The notes beneath the pieces were generated by a model. The model did no database searches. It saw only the letters and a list, made by a program, of their open reading frames with translations, and was not told the DNA's origin. A DNA stretch of 57,231 nucleotides from Actinoplanes auranticolor (GTDB taxonomy: Bacteria > Actinomycetota > Actinomycetes > Mycobacteriales > Micromonosporaceae), in NCBI RefSeq assembly GCF_018332655.1, contig NZ_BOQL01000059.1, positions 1 to 57,231 on the forward strand, in the 5' to 3' direction. Shown here in pieces: positions 27,110-34,726 of the stretch (its first letter is position 1; the number at the start of each line of letters is the position of its first letter). The position numbers were made by a program, and so were the translations under genes.

Positions 27110-27424
27110 CTACTTCCCGCTCTTGATGCCGGTCACCTTGACGCGGGTCAGCGGCTGACGGTGCCCCTGGCGCTTGTGGTAACCGGTCTTGTTCTTGAAC
27201 TTGTGGATCCGGATCTTCGGACCCTTGGTGTGCTCGGCGATCTCGCCGGACACCGTCACGCTGGCAAGCTTGGCCGCATCGGTCACCAGGTTGTCACCGT
27301 CGACGAGGAGCACCGCGGCGAGGGTCAGGGCGTCGCCGGGAACACCCGCGAGCTTCTCGACCTCGATCACGTCGCCCTCGGCAACCTTGTACTGCTTGCC
27401 GCCGGTCTTGACGATCGCGTACAT
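27110..27424 (-). CDS. rplU: 50S ribosomal protein L21
   Basis: This is a 104-residue large-subunit protein binding 23S rRNA. MYAIVKTGGKQYKVAEGDVI at the N-terminus and FKNKTGYHKRQGHRQPLT near the C-terminus are family signatures. The ATG at 27424 follows CTCAGGGAG. An open frame further upstream (to 27541) is leader sequence, not coding. It forms an operon with rpmA. Confidence 0.98.
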   Translation of the reverse strand: MYAIVKTGGKQYKVAEGDVIEVEKLAGVPGDALTLAAVLLVDGDNLVTDAAKLASVTVSGEIAEHTKGPKIRIHKFKNKTGYHKRQGHRQPLTRVKVTGIKSGK

Positions 27425-27601
27425 CGACGCGGACTCCCTGAGACTTACGCAGCGAAAAAGCTGCTGGCGGATGAAACTGGATCCGGCGAGCGCCCGGGCT
27501 TCCCGAGGGGATAGGCCAGGGCGCGCACGGAACAGGCGCACGAAAATGCGCCGTCAGAAAGACTACTTCATCGAACGCCCCGGACCCAAACCGGGGACCG
27601 C
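27425..27601 (-). promoter_or_regulatory. rplU promoter and leader region
   Basis: On the minus strand, TTGGGT (27584-27589) and TAGTCT (27560-27565), 18 nt apart, could be the promoter. The leader that would follow contains a 6-bp hairpin at 27535-27552 with a CGAAAA loop. A second hairpin at 27578-27596 (CCCCGG with CCGGGG) lies just after the upstream lipoprotein stop and may end that transcript. An autoregulatory L21-binding leader is possible but not shown. Confidence 0.35.
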
Positions 27602-28135
27602 TCAGCGTGAACCGCAGGCCTTGTCGAGGGTCTCCTGCAGCTTGGTGAGCCGCGCGGCGTCGAGCTTGGTCACGTCGCCCTTGAGTGCCGTGACCTGCTT
27701 ACCCATGTCTGCCAGGGCCGCCTTGAGCGCGGGGTCGGAGGCGAGCTTCGACATGTCCGTCAGCGCGAACGAGTAGTTCTCGACGTCCCGGGTGGTCTTC
27801 GCCTGGGCCTTCGCGACCTGGTCGGCGTCCTGGGCCGACTTGGCGTCGATGAGCAGCTTCAGGTCCTGGGCGAAGTTCTTGGCGGCGTCACCGCCGGTCT
27901 TGGCGGCCTGCTGGCAGATCGCCGCGCTGTTGCCCGACAGGGCCGCGTCGCCCGACTGTGCCGGGGCGGTGGCCGCGGCCGAGCCGGTGGCACCGCCGCC
28001 GGCCGCCGGAGTGGCAGCACCCGAGGTGACCGGCGCGGGCGCCGCGGTGGGGGCAGCCGGGTCGTCGGCCGAGCAACCGGCGCCGAACAGAAGGAAGGCG
28101 CCGCTCACGGCGGTCGCGCACAACAGGCGTCGCAT
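27602..28135 (-). CDS. Secreted lipoprotein with helical C-terminus, function unknown
   Basis: This is a 177-residue protein. MRRLLCATAVSGAFLLFGAGC is a lipoprotein signal with the lipobox FGAGC near residue 21. A low-complexity Ala/Pro/Gly linker follows (about 22-70). The rest is a predicted helical bundle rich in Lys, Asp and Ala (NFAQDLKLLIDAKSAQDADQ and similar) with two Cys that may pair. No family recognised. I took the ATG at 28135, because a frame start at 28177 would place 14 polar residues before the signal peptide. It lies between RNase E/G and rplU. Confidence 0.75.
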   Translation of the reverse strand: MRRLLCATAVSGAFLLFGAGCSADDPAAPTAAPAPVTSGAATPAAGGGATGSAAATAPAQSGDAALSGNSAAICQQAAKTGGDAAKNFAQDLKLLIDAKSAQDADQVAKAQAKTTRDVENYSFALTDMSKLASDPALKAALADMGKQVTALKGDVTKLDAARLTKLQETLDKACGSR

Positions 28136-28209
28136 CGGGGATCGGTACTCCTCGCAGGTGGGGCATGGGGGGATCACGAGGGTAACCGAGATAGATCAGC
28201 GTGGCTGCG

Positions 28210-28249
28210 CCGGGCGGTCCGGACGGGGAATCCCGTCCGGACCGCCCGG
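28210..28249 (-). terminator. Hairpin terminator after the RNase E/G gene
   Basis: There is a perfect 18-bp stem (28210-28227 with 28232-28249) and a 4-nt loop, 10 nt past the stop at 28259. No T-run follows, as is common for actinobacterial I-shaped terminators. Confidence 0.7.
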
Positions 28250-28258
28250 CCACCACGC

Positions 28259-31200
28259 TTACGGGCGGGTCCGCCGCCGGGTGCCGCCACGCCGCGAACG
28301 ACGCCGGCCGCCCGCTCCCGCGCCCACGGGCTCGTCGTCGTCGCCGTCCTCTTCCTCGTCCTCCGCCACGTCCGGGTCGTCCGAGCCGGTCAGCTGCAGC
28401 GGCTCGGCGGGATGGGCCGCGCCGTTGGTGCCGGTGTCGTACCGGGAGAGGTCGTAACCACTGATGTCGTAGTCGTCGTCGGAGGCCGTGGTGGCCGCCG
28501 GTGCGGTGCGCGCCACGATCCCGGAGCCCGCCGCGGGCGTACCCGTCGGCCGGCCGGCCGGCAGGCCCGCCGTCTCCGCCGCCGGGTCCTCGATGGTCCG
28601 GTCCTGCCCGCTCGGGGCCGGCTCAGCCGCTGCCGGCTCAGCCGGGGCCGCCTGCACCTCGGCCGGGGCCGCCGCCACCTCGGCCGGGGCCGCCTGCACC
28701 TCGGCCGGGGCCGCCTCCGCCGTGACCTGCTCGGTCTCGGCCGGGGCGGGCTCGTTGCCACCGCCGCGCCGGCGCCGCGACTTGGTGCTCGGCTGCGGGG
28801 CCGGCGCCTCGGTGCGGGCTGCCGCGGCGACCGCCTTCACCTGGGTCGCCGCACCCGGGACGCGCTTCTCCGGCACCGGCTCGGTGTGGATGATCAGGCC
28901 CCGGCCCTTGCAGTGGTCGCAGGTCTCGGTGAACGCCTCGAGCAGGCCCGCACCGATCCGCTTGCGGGTCATCTGCACCAGGCCCAGCGAGGTGATCTCG
29001 GTGACCTGGTGCTTGGTCCGGTCCCGGCCCAGGCACTCGGTCAGCCGGCGCAGCACCAGCTCGCGGTTGCTCTCCAGCACCATGTCGATGAAGTCGATCA
29101 CCACGATGCCGCCGATGTCGCGCAGCCGTAGCTGGCGCACGATCTCCTCGGCCGCCTCGAGGTTGTTGCGGGTGACCGTCTCCTCGAGGTTGCCGCCCGC
29201 ACCGGTGTACTTGCCGGTGTTGACGTCGACCACCGTCATCGCCTCGGTGCGGTCGATGACCAGGTGGCCGCCCGAGGGCAGGAAGACCTTGCGGTCCAGG
29301 CCCTTGAGGATCTGCTCGTCGATGCGCTTGTCGGCGAAGATGTCGGCCGTGCCGGTGTAGCGGTGCAGCCGGTCCAGCAGCTCCGGAGAGACCGACTCGA
29401 GGTAGCTCTCCACCTCGCCGTACGCCTGCTCGCCCTGGATGACCACCTCGCGGAAGTCCTCGTTGAACAGGTCCCGGACCACCCGGATGACCAGGTCGGG
29501 CTCCTCGGAGAGGGCCGCCGGCGCGTGCCCTTCGGCCGCCTTGGCCTGGATGTCGTCCCACTGCGCCTGCAGCCGCTTGACGTCGCGGGCCAGTTCGTCC
29601 TCGCTGGCGCCCTCGGCGGCGGTCCGCACGATGACCCCGGCGCCGTCCGGCACCATCTTCTTCAGCACGTCGCGCAGGCGCTTGCGCTCGTTGTCGGGCA
29701 GCTTGCGGCTGATCCCGGAGGCGTTGCCGTTCGGCACGTAGACCAGGTGCCGGCCGGAGAGCGCGATGTGGCTGCTCAGCCGGGCGCCCTTGTGCCCGAT
29801 CGGGTCCTTGGTGACCTGGACCAGCACCGAGTCGCCGGAGCGCAGCGCCTGCTCGATGGAGCGGGCCCGGCCCTCCAGCCCGGTGGCGTCCCAGTTGACC
29901 TCACCGGCGTACAGCACGGCGTTACGGCCGCGGCCGACGTCGACGAACGCCGCCTCCATGCTCGGCAGCACGTTCTGCACCTTGCCGAGGTAGACGTTGC
30001 CGACCATGGTGCCGGACGTGGTACGCGAGACGTAGTGCTCCACGAGCACGCCGTCCTCGAGCACCGCGATCTGGGTCCGGTCCGGCTTCTGCCGCACGAC
30101 CATGACCCGGTCCACCGCCTCGCGGCGGGCCAGGAACTCCGACTCGCTCAGGATCGGCGGACGGGTGCGACGCTGCTCACGGCCGTCGCGCCGGCGCTGG
30201 CGCTTGGCCTCGAGCCGGGTCGAGCCGGACACGCCCTGCACCTCGTCCGAGCGTTCGCGGGTGCGCGGCTCCCGGACGCGGACGACGGTGTGCACGCCGT
30301 CCTCGATGCCGCCGGTCTCGCTGTCCCCGGCGCCCTTGCGACGCCGGCGGCGCCGGCGGCGGGTGACCCCGTCACCGTCCTCGGCGTCCTCCTCGTCCTC
30401 GGCCTCGGCGTCCGCGGAACCCTCCGCGCCGCCCTCGGCCTCGGCCTCGGCCTCGATGTCGTCACCCTCGTCGAGCGGGCCCTTGCCCCGGCCCCGGCCC
30501 CGGCGGCCGCGACGGCGGCGACGGCGGCTGTTGCCGTCCTCGTCGAGCTCGTCGTCGGCGCCGTCCTCGATGTCGTCGGCGGTCTCGTCGATCTCTTCCA
30601 GCACGGGCTGCTCGACGACCTCGGCGGCCTCCACCGGCTCGTCGGCGGCCGCACCACGGCGGCGACGGCTGCGGGTCGCCCGGCGCGGCGCCTCGGCGGG
30701 CTCCGGCTCGGCGATCTCGTCGGCGATCGGCTCGTCGGCCGCGGCCTCGTCGGCGATCGACTCGTCGGCCTCGGGCGCGACGACGGGCGCCGCGGCGGCA
30801 CCACGCCGGGTGCGCCGGGTCGGCGCCGGCTCGGTCTCGGGCTCCGGAGGCATGAACAGCACGGCCGGCGGCAGAGCGGTCTTGCGACTCCGGCTGCGGG
30901 GTGCGGGCGCCTCCTCCACCAGGTCGTCGTCGAGCGGCAACACGCCGATCAACGGGGCGGCGGGCTCCGCGACCGGCGCGACGAGAGCAGCCTCGACGAC
31001 CGGCTCCTCCTCCGCGGCAGGCTCGTCCGACGGGGCAGGCTCTGGCACCGGGGCGGGCTCTGCCACCACGGGCGCCACCTGCTCGACCGGCTCGACCGGC
31101 GCGGCTGCGGGCGCGGCCTTCTTGCGGCGGCTGCGCACGGCCTTCACCGGCGCGACCGGCTCGCTGTCACTGAGCAGGCTCTCCGCCACCGCGGCCTGGT

Positions 31201-31489
31201 CCTCGGCTATCGGCTCGGCCGCGGGAGCGGCGGCGGGCGCCGCCGCCTTGCGACGCCGGCGGGCCGGAGCCGCCGGGGCCTGCTCCACCGCCGCGTCGAC
31301 CGCGCCGGCTGTCTCGTCGGCGGCACCGGGCTCGGCGCCGGGTGCGTCTGCGGCCGCTGCGGCAGCAGGAGTCGCCTTCCGCCTCGGAGCACGCGTACGG
31401 CGCGCGGGAGTGGTGCTTTCGGCGGCATCGACGGGAGGAGTTGTGGCTCCGTCCCGTTCACCGCCCTCATTACGCTCGTTATCGAGCAT
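28259..31489 (-). CDS. rne: Ribonuclease E/G with long disordered arms
   Basis: This is a 1076-residue endoribonuclease of mRNA decay and rRNA processing. Residues 1-440 are a disordered arm with alternating Ala/Pro/Glu-rich and Arg-rich blocks (RRRRRRGRRGRGRGKG near 322). The catalytic core follows: S1 domain about 490-570, DNase-I-like domain with D755 (TVVDVNTGKYTG) and D799 (VVIDFIDM), and the zinc-link Cys pair C857/C860 (CDHCKGRG). The C-terminal arm, about 890-1076, contains a 7-residue APAEVQA repeat. The arms should be the scaffold for a degradosome. It lies upstream of rplU-rpmA-obgE, the usual actinobacterial order. Confidence 0.95.
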   Translation of the reverse strand: MLDNERNEGGERDGATTPPVDAAESTTPARRTRAPRRKATPAAAAAADAPGAEPGAADETAGAVDAAVEQAPAAPARRRRKAAAPAAAPAAEPIAEDQAAVAESLLSDSEPVAPVKAVRSRRKKAAPAAAPVEPVEQVAPVVAEPAPVPEPAPSDEPAAEEEPVVEAALVAPVAEPAAPLIGVLPLDDDLVEEAPAPRSRSRKTALPPAVLFMPPEPETEPAPTRRTRRGAAAAPVVAPEADESIADEAAADEPIADEIAEPEPAEAPRRATRSRRRRGAAADEPVEAAEVVEQPVLEEIDETADDIEDGADDELDEDGNSRRRRRRGRRGRGRGKGPLDEGDDIEAEAEAEGGAEGSADAEAEDEEDAEDGDGVTRRRRRRRRKGAGDSETGGIEDGVHTVVRVREPRTRERSDEVQGVSGSTRLEAKRQRRRDGREQRRTRPPILSESEFLARREAVDRVMVVRQKPDRTQIAVLEDGVLVEHYVSRTTSGTMVGNVYLGKVQNVLPSMEAAFVDVGRGRNAVLYAGEVNWDATGLEGRARSIEQALRSGDSVLVQVTKDPIGHKGARLSSHIALSGRHLVYVPNGNASGISRKLPDNERKRLRDVLKKMVPDGAGVIVRTAAEGASEDELARDVKRLQAQWDDIQAKAAEGHAPAALSEEPDLVIRVVRDLFNEDFREVVIQGEQAYGEVESYLESVSPELLDRLHRYTGTADIFADKRIDEQILKGLDRKVFLPSGGHLVIDRTEAMTVVDVNTGKYTGAGGNLEETVTRNNLEAAEEIVRQLRLRDIGGIVVIDFIDMVLESNRELVLRRLTECLGRDRTKHQVTEITSLGLVQMTRKRIGAGLLEAFTETCDHCKGRGLIIHTEPVPEKRVPGAATQVKAVAAAARTEAPAPQPSTKSRRRRGGGNEPAPAETEQVTAEAAPAEVQAAPAEVAAAPAEVQAAPAEPAAAEPAPSGQDRTIEDPAAETAGLPAGRPTGTPAAGSGIVARTAPAATTASDDDYDISGYDLSRYDTGTNGAAHPAEPLQLTGSDDPDVAEDEEEDGDDDEPVGAGAGGRRRSRRGGTRRRTRP
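28641..28718. repeat. 21-bp tandem repeat inside the RNase E/G gene
   Basis: The 21-nt unit (7 residues, APAEVQA/APAEVAA) occurs at 28641-28661, 28662-28682 and 28683-28703, with a partial fourth copy. It codes for part of the disordered C-terminal arm. Confidence 0.75.
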
Positions 31490-31620
31490 GGGGCGCTCTC
31501 CAGTTCTGGCGGCCCCGGGCGCGGGTGAGCGCTGCCACGCAGGGTCGCCGCAAGTTTTTCGGCCCCGACCAGGTCGGACGGGCTGCCGAAGTCTGCCAAC
31601 GTGGACGCCGACCGAATCGG

Positions 31621-32394
31621 TCAGAGCCCTCCGATGGTGGCGCCCTCGCGATCCGCTTCCAACGGATCGACGATCTCCCCCTGCGGCGTGAGAGTGCCCT
31701 GCGCCAGCCGGGTAACCCGTGCGGGCACCGGCGGCTCCAGGCCAGCCACCACACGCAGGCCGGAAAGGACGTCATCGGGTCGAACGGCCGGAGTGACCTG
31801 CCGCACGACAAGGTCGATTATCGCACACGGTGCAGCCGCGGCCTCGGAAGGTGCGCCAGACTGCTTCGTCACAGCGAAGAACGTCACTGCCGAGCGGGCG
31901 TCGAACGACCGCCGGCCCTGCTTGGTCATGCGCTCGACCAGCACTTCTTCGGCCGCCAGGAAGGCCGCGACGGCCTCGGCCGCGGTCCGCGGCTCGACGC
32001 CGGGCAACTCCAGCAGCCAGCGGGAGGCGTTGATCTGGTCGGCCAGGCTGCCCTCCCGGGCCACCACGGCGTCGAGGATGTCGAGTCCGGGCGAGAGCGC
32101 GGCGTCCAGGGCGGCCCGCAGCTCGGCCGGATCGACCTCGGCCTGCAGCCCGATCTCCAGGTACTCGGCCTCGCTGCCCACGCCGGTGGGCGCCGCGCTC
32201 GCGTACGAGATCTTGGGATGCGGGGTGAAGCCCTGGGAGTAGGCGATCGGCACGGCGGCCCGGCGCAGCGCGCGCTCGAAGGCCCGGGCGAAGTCCCGGT
32301 GCGAGGTGAAGCGCAGCGGTCCGCGCTTGGCATAGCGAAGGCGGATCCGCTGCACTACCGGGGCCTGGCCGCCGACCGGCTGGTTCTTGGCGAT
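31621..32394 (-). CDS. TIGR03936-type radical-SAM-linked protein (DUF2344)
   Basis: This protein of about 257 residues accompanies, or is fused to, TIGR03960 radical SAM enzymes in many bacteria; its function is unknown. Its core begins RLRYAKRGPLRFTSHRDFAR and continues with YSQGFTPHPKISYASAAPTG, the family signature. The start is noteworthy. The first canonical start in frame is a GTG at 32355 without a ribosome site. An ATC at 32394 lies 6 nt behind AGGAGA, directly after the stop of the upstream radical SAM gene, and would give MAKNQPVGG..., which resembles homologues as I remember them. I therefore place the start at 32394. Confidence 0.8.
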   Translation of the reverse strand: MAKNQPVGGQAPVVQRIRLRYAKRGPLRFTSHRDFARAFERALRRAAVPIAYSQGFTPHPKISYASAAPTGVGSEAEYLEIGLQAEVDPAELRAALDAALSPGLDILDAVVAREGSLADQINASRWLLELPGVEPRTAAEAVAAFLAAEEVLVERMTKQGRRSFDARSAVTFFAVTKQSGAPSEAAAAPCAIIDLVVRQVTPAVRPDDVLSGLRVVAGLEPPVPARVTRLAQGTLTPQGEIVDPLEADREGATIGGL

Positions 32395-32408
32395 GGTATT
32401 TCTCCTGG

Positions 32409-34361
32409 TCAGTGCGTATGCGCGGGCGAGCGCAGCCCGTTCGTCGGGGTCAGCGGGAGCAGCTTCTTACCGGTCGGGCCGATCTGGATCTCGGTGTCCA
32501 TGGACGGGCAGACGCCGCAGTCGAAGCACGGGGTCCAGCGGCAGTCGTCCTGCTCGAACTCGGTCTTGGAGTCCTGCCAGTCCTGCCAGAGCCAGTCCTT
32601 GTCCAGGCCGGAGTCCAGGTGGTCCCAGGGCAGGACCTCGAGCTGCTCTCGCTCGCGGGTGGTGAACCAGTCCAGGTCCACGCCGAAGGCCGGCAGCGTC
32701 TCCGCGGCCGCCTCGACCCAGCGGGCGTACGAGAAGTGCTCACTCCAGCCGTCGAAACGCTGGCCTTTGTCCCAGGCTCGCCGGATCACCGCACCGACCC
32801 GGCGGTCGCCGCGCGAGAGCAGTCCCTCGATCAGCGAGGGCTCGCCGTCGTGGTAGCGGTAGCCGATGGCCCGGCCCAGCGAGCGGTCGCTGTTGATCTC
32901 CTGCTTGAGCATCCGCAGCCGGTTGTCGATGACCTCCGGCCGCTCCATGGCCGCCCACTGGAACGGGGTGTGCGGCTTGGGCACGAACGCGCCGATCGAG
33001 ACCGTGCACTTGATGTCCTTGGTGCCGGTGGCGATCCGCCCGGCCCGGATCACCTCGTGCGCCATCCGGCCGATCTGCAGCACGTCGTCGTCGGTCTCGG
33101 TGGGCAGGCCGCACATGAAGTAGAGCTTCACGCTGCGCCAGCCGTTGGAGTACGCCGTGACGACCGTCCGGATCAGGTCCTCCTCGGTCACCATCTTGTT
33201 GATGACCTTGCGGATCCGCTCCGAGCCGCCCTCGGGCGCGAAGGTGAGCCCGGTGCGCCGCCCGTTGCGGGACAGCTCCTGGGCCAGGTCGATATTGAAG
33301 GCGTCCACCCGGGTCGAGGGCAGCGACAGCGAGACGTTGGTGTCCGCGTACTGCTCGGCCAGGCCGGAGCACATGTCGCCGATCTCGGAGTGGTCCGCGC
33401 TGCTCAGCGACAGCAGGCCGACCTCGGAGAAGCCGGAGAACTCCAGGCCCTCCTTGACCATCTGGCCGACCGTGGTGATCGAGCGCTCGCGCACCGGGCG
33501 GGTGATCATGCCCGCCTGGCAGAACCGGCAGCCCCGGGTGCAGCCGCGGAAGATCTCCACCGCGTACCGCTCGTGCACGGTCTCGGCCAGCGGGACCAGC
33601 GGCTTCTTCGGGTACGGCCAGGCGTCGAGGTCCATGGTCGTGCGCTTGTGCACCCGGAACGGCACGTCCGGACGGTTCGGCACGACCCGCTGGATCCGGC
33701 CGTCCGGCAGGTAGTCGACGTCGTAGAACCGCGGGACGTAGATGCTCTCGGTGCGGGCCAGGCGCAGCAGCAGCTCGTCGCGGCCACCGGGGCAGCCCTC
33801 GGCCTTCCACTCCCGGATGATGCCGGTGATCTCGAGGACGGCCTCCTCGCCGTCGCCGAGCACGGCGGCGTCGATGAAGTCGGCGATCGGCTCGGGGTTG
33901 AAGCTGGCGTGGCCGCCGGCCAGCACGATGGGGTGCTCGACCGTGCGGTGCTGGGACTCCAGCGGGATGCCGGCCAGGTCGAGGGCCGAGAGCATGTTGG
34001 TGTAGCCGAGCTCGGTGGCGAACGAGAGGCCGAGCACGTCGAAGGCGTGCACCGGGCGGTGGGCGTCGACCGTGAACTGCGGGACGCCCGCCTCCTTCAT
34101 CAGCGCCTCGAGGTCCGGCCAGACCGCGTACGTCCGCTCGGCCAGCACGTCGGGCTGCTCGTTGAGCACCTCGTACAGGATCTGGACGCCCTGGTTGGGC
34201 AGACCCACCTCGTACGCGTCGGGATACATCAGCGCCCACCGGACCGTGGTGGCGTCCCAGTCCTTGACGACGGCGCCGAGCTCGCCGCCCACGTACTGGA
34301 TCGGCTTGCTGACCCTGGGCAGCAGCTGCTCGAGCTGCGGGAAGACGGAACTAACGCTCAT
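32409..34361 (-). CDS. TIGR03960-type B12-binding radical SAM protein
   Basis: This is a 650-residue protein. The N-terminal part is a B12-binding-like Rossmann domain (PDAYEVGLPNQGVQ, LGLSFATELGYTN, VLAGGHASFNPEP). The radical SAM core has the cluster motif in FRGCTRGCRFCQAGMITRP (CxxxCxxC). The C-terminal tail is Cys-rich (DDCRWTPCFDCGVCPSMD) and may hold a second metal site. The reaction is not known for this family. The ATG at 34361 gives the conserved start MSVSSVFPQLE. A TTG at 34385, overlapping the stop of the STAS gene (TTGA), is an alternative that would couple the two genes. It is co-transcribed with the TIGR03936 gene (14-nt gap). Confidence 0.9.
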   Translation of the reverse strand: MSVSSVFPQLEQLLPRVSKPIQYVGGELGAVVKDWDATTVRWALMYPDAYEVGLPNQGVQILYEVLNEQPDVLAERTYAVWPDLEALMKEAGVPQFTVDAHRPVHAFDVLGLSFATELGYTNMLSALDLAGIPLESQHRTVEHPIVLAGGHASFNPEPIADFIDAAVLGDGEEAVLEITGIIREWKAEGCPGGRDELLLRLARTESIYVPRFYDVDYLPDGRIQRVVPNRPDVPFRVHKRTTMDLDAWPYPKKPLVPLAETVHERYAVEIFRGCTRGCRFCQAGMITRPVRERSITTVGQMVKEGLEFSGFSEVGLLSLSSADHSEIGDMCSGLAEQYADTNVSLSLPSTRVDAFNIDLAQELSRNGRRTGLTFAPEGGSERIRKVINKMVTEEDLIRTVVTAYSNGWRSVKLYFMCGLPTETDDDVLQIGRMAHEVIRAGRIATGTKDIKCTVSIGAFVPKPHTPFQWAAMERPEVIDNRLRMLKQEINSDRSLGRAIGYRYHDGEPSLIEGLLSRGDRRVGAVIRRAWDKGQRFDGWSEHFSYARWVEAAAETLPAFGVDLDWFTTREREQLEVLPWDHLDSGLDKDWLWQDWQDSKTEFEQDDCRWTPCFDCGVCPSMDTEIQIGPTGKKLLPLTPTNGLRSPAHTH

Positions 34362-34381
34362 GGGGCACCAGGGTACGCGGC

Positions 34382-34726
34382 TCAACCCCCCAATTCGTCC
34401 GCGGCCCGGTCCAGGTCGGTGGCCAGGAGATCATCCCGGAACGCGCACAGCTGCAGAGTCATCCGCGCCGCGCCGGTGGCCCCGACCACCAGACGGATCG
34501 GTGTGCCCAGCTGATCGAGGTCGCCGACCAGCGCGTCGAGCAGCCGCACACCCGCGCTGTCCAGGAAAGACACCGCGGTGAGGTCGATCACCACGGCGCC
34601 GGCCCGGCCGGTCTGCCGGACGATCTCGCGGCCGATCTCCGGGGCGTTGGCCAGATCGATCTCGCCCGCGAGCCGGACCAGATCGGCCCGGCCCAGTTTG
34701 GCGAAAGTCACCCACTGCTCGGTCAT
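34382..34726 (-). CDS. STAS-domain anti-sigma factor antagonist
   Basis: This is a 114-residue single-domain protein of the RsbV/SpoIIAA type. VVIDLTAVSFLDSAGVRLLD carries the regulatory Ser57 that a cognate serine kinase would phosphorylate. When dephosphorylated it should bind an anti-sigma factor and free a sigma factor. Neither sigma nor anti-sigma genes lie nearby. Its ATG overlaps the stop of the phosphatase gene (ATGA), making it the obvious substrate of that enzyme. Its own stop overlaps a TTG of the following radical SAM gene. Confidence 0.92.
   Translation of the reverse strand: MTEQWVTFAKLGRADLVRLAGEIDLANAPEIGREIVRQTGRAGAVVIDLTAVSFLDSAGVRLLDALVGDLDQLGTPIRLVVGATGAARMTLQLCAFRDDLLATDLDRAADELGG

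Noticed and set aside
24138..27158. Long plus-strand frame starting in the lectin remnant and running to the rplU region
   Set aside because: Only its first 290 bp resemble a protein. The rest is antisense to the GNAT gene and obgE, and the lectin reading continues in other frames.
29264..31691. Long plus-strand frames opposite the RNase E/G gene, some Ser/Ala-rich and resembling a surface protein
   Set aside because: They are antisense readings of the Ala/Pro/Glu-rich arm and catalytic core of RNase E/G.
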